This document shows, piece by piece, positions 6,789-13,197 of a stretch of 15,178 nucleotides of DNA. Numbering within the stretch: position 1 is the first letter of the stretch; each line of letters opens with the position of its first letter. Source of the stretch: Bacteroidales bacterium UBA1735 (GTDB taxonomy: Bacteria; Bacteroidota; Bacteroidia; Bacteroidales; Paludibacteraceae). A program made the position numbers and the translations under genes. The notes beneath the pieces were generated by a model. It was not told the origin of the DNA, ran no database searches, and worked only from the letters and a program-made list of their open reading frames with translations. The stretch is taken from the NCBI GenBank assembly GCA_002315745.1, contig DCID01000029.1, forward strand, positions 1 through 15,178, read 5' to 3'.

Positions 6789-9060
6789 AGAAGGGGTAAC
6801 CGATGGCGAAGTGGAGGGTCATATCGGAATTCCAACTTAGGCCATTGGGGACGGTTCGCCACACTTTATTGTCTGTATATAAGCGTGTAGGATCATAGAG
6901 TTTGACACCATAATCGATACGCAGTATCAATATACTGAGGTCAAAGCGTAATCCTATGCCATAACTCCATGCAATCTGCTTATAGAACTCATCAAATTGG
7001 AAGCAGCCATGAGGTTGGCTCGGATAATCGCGGATAGTCCATATATTACCCGCATCGGTAAAGGCTGCCAGTTCGATAAAGTTCCACACATGGTAGCGAT
7101 ATTCTAAGTTGAGATCGAGATGGATATCACCCGTCTGCAAGTCATAGGTAAGTGCGCCATCCGTACCCATGAAGCCTCCGGGTCCCAAAGTCCGGGATTG
7201 CCAACCGCGCACGCTATTGGATCCACCAGAGAAATAGCGTTTCTCGAACGGTACAACGCTGGCATTGAGATAAGGCACAACAGCACCTATACCGATATGA
7301 TAGACGAGGCGATGGTTGGGCACAAGGACTTGATGGTAAGTAAAGTCCACATCCGCCTTAGCATACTGCGAGAAAGGTATATTGAGCAAGGTATAGGAAC
7401 CCGACTCGTTCTGCGGCAGATTAGCCGCCTTACTGATGGCATAGAGGAAGTTACCCGCCGTCTCAAAAGTGTATGAGAAACGGATATAGTCCTTATTGAT
7501 AACACCTTGCCGCTGCGTGGAGTAGCGACCGGTATAACTCCATGCCATAATAAAGTGGTCTTCGTAACTATATTTAAGCACGGAGGATGGATCAATATAT
7601 TTCTGCTTAAACTCCTCCGATATCCACGGCAAATAGACGTAGTTGATATCGATGAAGTTGAAGATATGTTGCCAATGCGAATGCGGTTTGGAGCGTACGG
7701 TGTAGTATAAACCAGCGGCAGCAATGTTTCGCGTGAACTCATCGGGTCGGCGTTGATATTGATAAGCCAGTTTGACATCCAGTGTATTGGGGAAACGCAA
7801 TCCCACCTCTGCCTTTGCCTCAATAGCGCGTCCACCATTCTGTCGCCACTCATAACTAAATCGAGTACCTAAACTGAGTCGTTCAGCGCCTCGGAAGATG
7901 TTCTTATTCGCATACCCCACCCCGACGGCTATACCCCAGTCACCAGCACTATATGTTCCGTCCAGTTCGGCACTAACAGAGTTGAGTTTGGTACGCGAGA
8001 TGGTGACATGGCAAATGAGCGAATCATAGGCGTTAGGATCGGGTACAAAGGATATATCAACATACTTAATGGGGTTGAGGCCATTGAGTTGCGAATAGGT
8101 ACGCTCGACCCGTTGAGCACTATACCGCTCACCCGGATGGATGGCACAGTACTTACGCAAAATGCGCTGACGTAGCAGAGGTTGTTTGATGAATGAATAT
8201 TCGTAACCATCCTTCTCCTGACGAGTGAGCACTTGTCCTTCGGGCAGATGGGCAGGGTCATAGTCGATATGGAAGCAGACGCGACTAATGCCATACTTGG
8301 TATAGAGTTTCATTCTTACACTATCCGGTAATTCATTTATATCGCCAGCGGGATGCAGTTTCAAGGCAATCTGGTGGTCTCCCACCGTACTATCTGCCTC
8401 ATACTCTAAGAAAGATTTATCGAAGTAGTAGTAACCATGGTTATGAACATAGTCGCTGAGACGATCTCGCTCAGCGTCTAAGGTAGCAGTGTTAAAGTTT
8501 TCCCCAGTATGCACTAAGCACTCAGGCAGGTGAGCGACCGAGTCCAACGTATGTTCCTTGACCGAAACGGAGTAATCTTTAATCTTATAAGGTTGGTTAG
8601 CGGTGACTACATAGGTAAGGCTAATCTTGCGTTTCTTAATCGCAATAGTGGTATCAACCATCGCGTTAAAATAGCCCTTGTTCTCCATAGCACGCTCGAG
8701 TTGATGCATCGATATCTCGGTCAAGGAGGGGTCATAGATGACGGGAGCCTCACCCATCTTATGGGCGTTCTCCGCCAGTTTACGATTTGATTTCTTCGTC
8801 GTATCTCGCGGGGCAGTGTTCCAGATATGCAGTTGCAGTTTCCAAAAACCTAAGATCTCTGAATTAGGTTTCTGGCGCAAATAGCCATTGAGGTCTGCAA
8901 AATCAATATTGGGTTTATCGACAACCGTTACCTTGGTCTTATCAAGCAGATATTGCCCCTCCGGCACATACTTAGTGGCATTACATCCCACGAGCATAGA
9001 GATGACCAAAATAGCCATCATTTTCGGGAACCACATGATATGTCGTTGGGTCTGGTACAT
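6787..9060 (-). CDS. tamL: TamL, lipoprotein form of TamA (Omp85/BamA superfamily)
   Basis: This is an outer-membrane protein of the Omp85 superfamily. In Bacteroidota the TamA role in translocation and assembly of outer-membrane components is taken by a lipid-anchored version, TamL. From the ATG at 9060 the product has 757 residues. A short basic N-terminus and hydrophobic stretch end in the lipobox L-V-G-C, giving lipidated Cys26, followed by N-A-T-K-Y-V-P-E-G, typical of the family. POTRA-like periplasmic modules follow (roughly 100-370), then a 16-strand-type barrel. The V-R-G-W motif at about 617-620 is the Omp85 VRGF/Y signature of strand-lid contact, and the chain ends in Phe as a beta-signal should. 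An ATG at 9036 is an alternative start that keeps the lipobox. The frame upstream of 9060 crosses the promoter and is not used. It is first in the operon. Confidence 0.88.
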   Translation of the reverse strand: MYQTQRHIMWFPKMMAILVISMLVGCNATKYVPEGQYLLDKTKVTVVDKPNIDFADLNGYLRQKPNSEILGFWKLQLHIWNTAPRDTTKKSNRKLAENAHKMGEAPVIYDPSLTEISMHQLERAMENKGYFNAMVDTTIAIKKRKISLTYVVTANQPYKIKDYSVSVKEHTLDSVAHLPECLVHTGENFNTATLDAERDRLSDYVHNHGYYYFDKSFLEYEADSTVGDHQIALKLHPAGDINELPDSVRMKLYTKYGISRVCFHIDYDPAHLPEGQVLTRQEKDGYEYSFIKQPLLRQRILRKYCAIHPGERYSAQRVERTYSQLNGLNPIKYVDISFVPDPNAYDSLICHVTISRTKLNSVSAELDGTYSAGDWGIAVGVGYANKNIFRGAERLSLGTRFSYEWRQNGGRAIEAKAEVGLRFPNTLDVKLAYQYQRRPDEFTRNIAAAGLYYTVRSKPHSHWQHIFNFIDINYVYLPWISEEFKQKYIDPSSVLKYSYEDHFIMAWSYTGRYSTQRQGVINKDYIRFSYTFETAGNFLYAISKAANLPQNESGSYTLLNIPFSQYAKADVDFTYHQVLVPNHRLVYHIGIGAVVPYLNASVVPFEKRYFSGGSNSVRGWQSRTLGPGGFMGTDGALTYDLQTGDIHLDLNLEYRYHVWNFIELAAFTDAGNIWTIRDYPSQPHGCFQFDEFYKQIAWSYGIGLRFDLSILILRIDYGVKLYDPTRLYTDNKVWRTVPNGLSWNSDMTLHFAIGYPF

Positions 9061-9071
9061 AAAAATGCGTG

Positions 9072-9103
9072 CAAAATTACTTTTTTTTTTGCATATATGC
9101 AAA
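9072..9103 (-). promoter_or_regulatory. Promoter of the tamL operon
   Basis: Read on the minus strand, TTTG (9103-9100), a 20-bp spacer and TAATTTTG (9079-9072) fit the Bacteroidota consensus. Eleven bases separate the -7 box from the ATG at 9060. The -33 box is the right half of the palindrome at 9088-9103. Confidence 0.78.
9088..9103. repeat. Perfect 16-bp palindrome holding both -33 boxes
   Basis: TTTGCATATATGCAAA is its own reverse complement. Its first four bases are the -33 box of the rightward promoter, and its last four, read on the other strand, are the -33 box of the leftward promoter. Identity stops at the ends of the 16 bp. Confidence 0.85.
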
Positions 9104-9119
9104 TTTTTATCTATCTTTG
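9088..9119 (+). promoter_or_regulatory. Promoter of the RNA methyltransferase gene
   Basis: TTTG (9088-9091), a 20-bp spacer and TATCTTTG (9112-9119) match the consensus. The ATG at 9138 lies 18 nt further on. The -33 box is the left half of a palindrome shared with the divergent tamL promoter, so polymerase can probably occupy only one of the two at a time. Confidence 0.8.
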
Positions 9120-9137
9120 CAGCAAAAATTATACGAT

Positions 9138-9890
9138 ATGGCATCTATTTCTAAAGCACAGGTTAAATTTATCCGCAGTTTACAGCAAAAAAAAGCAAGG
9201 GATGAGTATGGTTTTTTTGTGGCAGAGGGCGAAAAATGTGTGGGCGAATTATTGAAGACTTTTCGCGCAGAGATGATCATCGGATCGGTAGCAACCGACT
9301 TACCGATCACCCATACGGCGACGGCTACTGAAATGGAGCAGATGTCGTCGTTACGAACCCCGCAAGGCATCATAGCCGTATTCCATCGTGATGATGCCCT
9401 ATTCAGAGAGAAACAGACGGAAGGGGCAGATATTGTTTTAGCATTGGATGGCGTACAAGATCCCGGGAACTTAGGGACGATTATTCGTACGTGTGATTGG
9501 TTCGGGGTGAGACAGATAGTATGTTCACCCGACACCGCAGACTGCTTTAATAGCAAAGTAGTACAAGCGACGATGGGTGCATTGGCTCGAGTTAAGGTAC
9601 ACTATACGCCATTAGTAGAATGGTTACAGCAGCAAGAGTGTCCTATCTATGGAACGCTGTTAGAGGGGAAAAACATGTATGAGATGTTAGGCGAGAAGGC
9701 GAAAGGCGAGAAAGCGATTATTGTGATGGGGAATGAGGGGAATGGGATATCGGCAGAAGTTAGGAAATGCGTCACGCACGCGATACGTATACCATCTTAT
9801 CCGCCTAAGGCAGAGACATCGGAGAGTTTGAATGTAGCGATAGCGACGGGGATTGTATTAGCTGAATTTAGACGAAAAGAGACTGACTAA
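9138..9890 (+). CDS. SpoU/TrmH-family RNA 2'-O-methyltransferase
   Basis: Enzymes of this class transfer a methyl group from S-adenosylmethionine to a ribose 2'-OH in rRNA or tRNA, using a knotted (SPOUT) fold. From the ATG at 9138 the product has 250 residues. An N-terminal substrate-binding part (about 1-80) includes F-F-V-A-E-G-E-K. The SPOUT domain has motif 1 D-P-G-N-L-G-T-I-I-R-T, motif 2 I-V-M-G-N-E-G-N-G-I-S and motif 3 S-E-S-L-N-V-A-I-A-T-G near the C-terminus. The frame stays open further upstream to 9069, but those codons lie in the promoter, so I use 9138. RlmB-like 23S rRNA modification is possible, but the target cannot be read from the sequence. The stop overlaps that of the convergent RNase gene by 4 bp. 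Confidence 0.9.
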   Translation: MASISKAQVKFIRSLQQKKARDEYGFFVAEGEKCVGELLKTFRAEMIIGSVATDLPITHTATATEMEQMSSLRTPQGIIAVFHRDDALFREKQTEGADIVLALDGVQDPGNLGTIIRTCDWFGVRQIVCSPDTADCFNSKVVQATMGALARVKVHYTPLVEWLQQQECPIYGTLLEGKNMYEMLGEKAKGEKAIIVMGNEGNGISAEVRKCVTHAIRIPSYPPKAETSESLNVAIATGIVLAEFRRKETD

Positions 9891-9904
9891 GCGTCAGTCT
9901 CTTT
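9876..9904. terminator. Bidirectional terminator overlapping two convergent stop codons
   Basis: AAAGAGACTGAC (9876-9887) and GTCAGTCTCTTT (9893-9904) form a perfect 12-bp stem with the loop TAAGC. The plus-strand stop TAA (9888-9890) is in the loop, and the minus-strand stop TAG (9889-9887) crosses the loop boundary. U-rich sequence follows on the plus strand (CTTTCTTTTC from 9901) and a shorter U run on the minus strand. It can end transcription from both sides. Confidence 0.75.
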
Positions 9905-11521
9905 CTTTTCATCACTCTTCTGCACTTCGTTGTTAGAAGGTTCTTGGAGTTCATGACCTTTCTTGTCAAAGATCTTGACTTCGAGCATACCTAAGTTTTG
10001 GTTAGCCGTTGTATGCACGCCGTAGTGTGTGTACCAACGGGAGGAAAGACGCTTGAAGATAGAGCCACTCTTGACGTATGCATAGACATACGGGTGCAAG
10101 TGCACTCTCATACCTCGACCGAAATGTTCGTACATGTGGGCAATCTTTTCCTCCACCTGATCGGTAAAGAGGATAGAGGGCTGAATCTTGCCTTTTCCCA
10201 GACATGTCGGGCACACTTCCATCACATTCACTTCCACCGCTGGGCGCACGCGTTGGCGAGTGATTTGCATCAATCCAAACTTGCTCAATGGTAGCACATT
10301 GTGCTTGGCACGGTCACGTTCCATCAATTCTCGTACATGTTGGTACAGTTGCTCCTGGTGCTCTTTGGAATCCATATCCACAAAGTCCACGATGATGATA
10401 CCCCCTATATCGCGCAAGCGCAATTGGTGAACAATCTCATCGGCAGCCAACATATTGTACTGAAAAGCATTCTCTTCGTGATCCTCAAACAGTTTCTTGG
10501 ATCCGGTATTGACATCAATGGCGAATAGTGCTTCGGTTTTATCGATGACCAAGTAGCCACCTTTCGCAAAACCGACTGTTCGACCGAGTCCCGTTTTCAT
10601 TTGGCGGGTGATGTCAAACTTGTCAAAAATAGGTTCTGTCCCTTTGTAGTGTTTAACTATTTTCACACTATCGGGTGCAATCAATTCCACGTATTGTCGT
10701 ACCTCTTCGTAGATTGCTTCGTCATTGACCTGAATGCTGGTAAAAGTCGGGCTAAAAACATCCCGAATGATTCCGATCGTACGACCCAGTTCTTCGCTGA
10801 CTAATCGCACTTCAGCATCCTTGGGTTTGGGCATCGAAGGGTCGCGCGGCGCAGGTTTTTGCAACGTTCGCGTCATATCCTCCCAACGCTTAACTAAGAT
10901 ACGCAATTCATTGTCCAGTTCCGCTACGCGTTTATCTTCCGCTACGGTGCGAACAATGACACCAAAACCCTGCGGTTTGATAGCCTGGACGAGCGATTTG
11001 AGACGACTACGTTCCGATTCCCGCTTGATCTTAGACGACACCATCACTTTCTCTGCAAAAGGTATGAGAACCATATTACGTCCAGCGATGCTGATCTCTG
11101 CCGTTAAACGCGGGCCTTTGGTGTTAATGGGTTCTTTGCTGACTTGAACAAGGAGCAAGTCCCCCACTTTGAGGTGGTCACCAATCTGACCTTCCTTGGG
11201 TAGATCGGGTGCGTGCTGAATCTTCGCCATAGCAGGTGCTTTGCGACGATCGGACACGGCCTTAGTTACGAAGGAAGTGAGTGTGGTAAACTGAGAACCT
11301 AAATCCAGATAATGCAGAAAAGCTTCTTTCTCGTGTCCTACATCCACGAAGGCTGCATTGAGCGCGGGCATGATCTTTTTAACTCGACCATAATAGATGT
11401 TTCCCACTGCAAAATTATCGGCATCGCGTTTCTCGCGATTGATTTCCTGCAAGCGGTCATCCTCTGTTAGCGCAATAGCAATCTCCTGTGGTTGAACATC
11501 CACAATCAATTCGCTTTTCAT
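9887..11521 (-). CDS. rng: Ribonuclease E/G family endoribonuclease
   Basis: This single-strand-specific endoribonuclease acts in rRNA maturation and mRNA decay. The 544-residue product has the family layout: an S1 RNA-binding domain near the N-terminus (about 37-145, starting V-G-N-I-Y-Y-G-R-V), then the catalytic core. The magnesium-binding acids are in F-A-I-D-V-N-T-G (Asp336) and V-D-F-V-D-M-D (Asp379), matching Asp303 and Asp346 of E. coli RNase E. C-P-T-C (437-440) is the zinc-link that joins subunits. The length without a long disordered C-terminal scaffold fits RNase G rather than RNase E. The last 20 or so residues are charged and poorly ordered. A terminator-like hairpin lies upstream. 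The only promoter-like box close to the start is weak (AAATTTTG at 11534-11527). Confidence 0.93.
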   Translation of the reverse strand: MKSELIVDVQPQEIAIALTEDDRLQEINREKRDADNFAVGNIYYGRVKKIMPALNAAFVDVGHEKEAFLHYLDLGSQFTTLTSFVTKAVSDRRKAPAMAKIQHAPDLPKEGQIGDHLKVGDLLLVQVSKEPINTKGPRLTAEISIAGRNMVLIPFAEKVMVSSKIKRESERSRLKSLVQAIKPQGFGVIVRTVAEDKRVAELDNELRILVKRWEDMTRTLQKPAPRDPSMPKPKDAEVRLVSEELGRTIGIIRDVFSPTFTSIQVNDEAIYEEVRQYVELIAPDSVKIVKHYKGTEPIFDKFDITRQMKTGLGRTVGFAKGGYLVIDKTEALFAIDVNTGSKKLFEDHEENAFQYNMLAADEIVHQLRLRDIGGIIIVDFVDMDSKEHQEQLYQHVRELMERDRAKHNVLPLSKFGLMQITRQRVRPAVEVNVMEVCPTCLGKGKIQPSILFTDQVEEKIAHMYEHFGRGMRVHLHPYVYAYVKSGSIFKRLSSRWYTHYGVHTTANQNLGMLEVKIFDKKGHELQEPSNNEVQKSDEKKETDA

Positions 11522-11552
11522 AAAATCAAAATTTCAATAATGGGTTTCCCCG

Positions 11553-11607
11553 AAAATAAAAAGCACTGCGGCGACTCACTTGCGCCCAAGTTAGTCTTCC
11601 GCAGAGC
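11553..11607 (-). terminator. Strong hairpin with T tract between the mS38-like gene and rng
   Basis: On the minus strand the arms 11607-11587 and 11582-11563 fold around a 4-nt loop (11586-11583). The pairing is GC, an A-A mismatch, CTGCGG with CCGCAG, a small internal loop, GACT with AGTC, one mismatch, and ACTTG with CAAGT. TTTTTATTTT follows (11562-11553). This is a typical intrinsic terminator 24 nt after the mS38-like stop codon. Because rng starts 32 nt further on, it could also act as an attenuator in an rng leader. Confidence 0.72.
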
Positions 11608-11631
11608 CAGAATTAAACATTCGTCACAAGA

Positions 11632-11721
11632 CTACTTGTGCTTATGACGATTCTTGCGCAAACGTTTTTTACGTTTGTGCGTAGACATCTTATGTCTCTT
11701 GTGTTTCTTACCGTTTGGCAT
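11632..11721 (-). CDS. Small basic protein with COX24/AURKAIP1 (mS38-like) domain
   Basis: This 29-residue frame starts M-P-N-G-K-K-H-K-R-H-K-M and continues with T-H-K-R-K-K-R-L-R-K-N-R-H-K. About half the residues are Lys or Arg, with several His and no acidic residue. This is the pattern of the short Bacteroidota proteins annotated with the AURKAIP1/COX24 domain, related to mitochondrial ribosomal protein mS38 and actinobacterial bS22, both small-subunit components. A ribosomal role is therefore likely but inferred. It lies 27 nt downstream of the HU gene on the same strand and ahead of a terminator, so the two are probably co-transcribed. No independent promoter is visible in the 27-nt gap. 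Automated gene finders could easily miss it because of its size. Confidence 0.85.
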   Translation of the reverse strand: MPNGKKHKRHKMSTHKRKKRLRKNRHKHK

Positions 11722-11748
11722 AATTGTATCAATTAAAAATATATTCTA

Positions 11749-12024
11749 CTATTTACGCAATAATTCATTAAAATCATCAGAAGGCTTGAAGGCAGCAATC
11801 TTGTGCTCTGGCACTTCTACCGAAGTGTTTTTAGAGATGTTACGAGCAATTTTTCTAGCACGTGTTTTGGTGATAAAACTACCAAAACCACGGAGATACA
11901 CATTGTTACCCGAGGCTACCGATTGCTTAATCTGGTACATCGCGGACTCTACTACATTCAAAATAGTCGCTTTATCACAACCTGTCTGAATGGCAATAAC
12001 GTTGACTAAATCAGCTTTTGTCAT
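11749..12024 (-). CDS. HU/IHF-family DNA-binding protein
   Basis: HU-type proteins bind as dimers, bend DNA and organise the nucleoid. The 91-residue product has the normal family length and order: an N-terminal helical dimerisation part (about 1-45, starting M-T-K-A-D-L-V), then G-F-G-S-F at the start of the beta arms, a basic arm R-A-R-K-I-A-R-N, and a closing strand/helix with F-K-P-S-D-D-F-N-E-L-L. It is one of the conventional short HU proteins, without the long tail seen in some Bacteroidota paralogues. HU versus IHF cannot be decided from one subunit, though HU is the more likely. It has its own promoter 46 nt upstream, diverges from mutY and is followed by the mS38-like gene. Confidence 0.92.
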   Translation of the reverse strand: MTKADLVNVIAIQTGCDKATILNVVESAMYQIKQSVASGNNVYLRGFGSFITKTRARKIARNISKNTSVEVPEHKIAAFKPSDDFNELLRK

Positions 12025-12070
12025 ATCTTTTTCTATTTATAATTTTCAATAAAGAGGCCAAAAATCGGTG

Positions 12071-12102
12071 CAAAGGTAGTATATTTTTTTTAGATACACA
12101 AG
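12071..12102 (-). promoter_or_regulatory. Promoter of the HU gene
   Basis: On the minus strand CTTG (12102-12099), a 20-bp spacer and TACCTTTG (12078-12071) match the consensus well. The implied leader is about 40 nt and A/U-rich, with no Shine-Dalgarno sequence. Confidence 0.8.
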
Positions 12103-12118
12103 TTTTTTTTGAAAAAAA

Positions 12119-12149
12119 TTCATTTTTTCATATTTTTTTTGTAATTTTG
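12119..12149 (+). promoter_or_regulatory. Predicted promoter of mutY
   Basis: TAATTTTG at 12142-12149 is a perfect -7 box. The base triplet at the right distance upstream is TTC (12119-12121), one mismatch from TTG, with a 20-bp spacer. The leader before the GTG start would be about 33 nt. Confidence 0.6.
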
Positions 12150-12187
12150 CACCCTGAAAAGGACAAATACATCAAAAAATCGTACTT

Positions 12188-13186
12188 GTGAACCACAAAC
12201 TATTTTATAATCAGCTCTATACATGGTTTGAGCAAAATCATCGTATTTTACCTTGGCGAGAGACTGAGGATGCATATGCTATTTGGATCTCCGAGATCAT
12301 CTTGCAACAAACGCGAGTTGAACAGGGGTTACCCTATTATCTACGTTTTATAGAACGATTCCCTGATATTCAGTCATTAGCGCAGGCGTCGGAGGACGAA
12401 GTATTGCGTTATTGGCAAGGGTTGGGTTACTATTCCCGGGCGCGAAATCTGCATCATGCAGCGCAGGAAGTGGTAGCGCGGGGGCAAACACCTTTTCCAC
12501 GTACGTTCGATCAGATACGTGCTTTACCAGGGATAGGTGAATATACAGCGGGAGCGATATCGGCTTTTGCGTATAACCTGCCCTACCCTGCGTTAGACGG
12601 CAATGTGTATCGGGTGTTAGCACGGTTATACGACTGTGAAATGGCATTTGATACGACTGAGGGTAAAAAGTATTTCCGCGGCTTAGCCAACGAACTATTA
12701 GATCGTGATCATGCGCGATTATTTGACTCGGCCATTATGGAGTTTGGGGCGCTCTACTGCACCCCCACTTCGCCCGAATGTGATAGTTGTCCACTAAACC
12801 TCTTTTGTGAGGCCTATAAGCACCATACGGTGGAGTTATTACCTGTACGCAAACCGCGCCCCAAAGTAAGGGATCGGTATTTGAATTACAGCATCTATAT
12901 TGCTCATGGTCAAACGCTTATCCATCAGCGGCAGGAGAATGATATATGGAAGCATTTGTGGGAGTTCCCTTTAGAAGAAACAGCAGAACAGCAGGATCGT
13001 CCTACTGTTCCGCATATCGATTTCACACATGTGTTGAGTCATCAACGCCTACACGCGCGCTTTTATATATATAAGGTGTCCACCTTACCGAGTGTAGAAG
13101 GCACCAAAATGGTCTCGCTCAACGAACTCGACGATTACGCCTTCAGCCGTCTCACTCTCAAAGCATTGGAATACATCGGTCTATAA
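12188..13186 (+). CDS. mutY: A/G-specific adenine DNA glycosylase MutY
   Basis: MutY removes adenine mispaired with 8-oxoguanine during base-excision repair. The 332-residue product has catalytic Glu36 in S-E-I-I-L-Q-Q-T, a helix-hairpin-helix L-P-G-I-G-E-Y-T-A (113-121), and catalytic Asp137 in A-L-D-G-N-V-Y-R-V. The iron-sulfur cysteines are 191, 198, 201 and 207, in the exact C-x6-C-x2-C-x5-C spacing. The C-terminal part (about 225-332) is the NUDIX-like domain that reads 8-oxoguanine, with L-S-H-Q-R-L-H in place of the usual FSH loop. The start is GTG: a stop lies in frame 11 codons upstream, no ATG lies between, and the next in-frame ATG is codon 152, beyond the active site. It diverges from the HU gene and converges on manC with an 11-bp gap. 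Confidence 0.95.
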   Translation: MNHKLFYNQLYTWFEQNHRILPWRETEDAYAIWISEIILQQTRVEQGLPYYLRFIERFPDIQSLAQASEDEVLRYWQGLGYYSRARNLHHAAQEVVARGQTPFPRTFDQIRALPGIGEYTAGAISAFAYNLPYPALDGNVYRVLARLYDCEMAFDTTEGKKYFRGLANELLDRDHARLFDSAIMEFGALYCTPTSPECDSCPLNLFCEAYKHHTVELLPVRKPRPKVRDRYLNYSIYIAHGQTLIHQRQENDIWKHLWEFPLEETAEQQDRPTVPHIDFTHVLSHQRLHARFYIYKVSTLPSVEGTKMVSLNELDDYAFSRLTLKALEYIGL

Positions 13187-13197
13187 ACCTACTAAAC

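Noticed and set aside
6746..6862. Longer N-terminus for SppA
   Set aside because: These codons overlap the 3' end of tamL and the repeat spacer. The ATG at 6745 gives the normal length and a proper membrane anchor.
9061..9144. Longer N-terminus for TamL and an upstream start for the methyltransferase at 9069
   Set aside because: Both extensions are made of promoter sequence. The lipoprotein signal of TamL and the usual N-terminus of the methyltransferase begin downstream.
9107..9556. 149-codon minus-strand frame opposite the methyltransferase gene
   Set aside because: It is antisense to a clearly conserved gene, lacks recognisable domains and spans the promoter. Similar opposite-strand frames occur under most genes here and are shadows.
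11625..11640. CACAAG-ACTA-CTTGTG hairpin at the mS38-like stop codon as a terminator
   Set aside because: A 6-bp stem with no T tract after it. The hairpin at 11563-11607 is much stronger and is followed by T5AT4.
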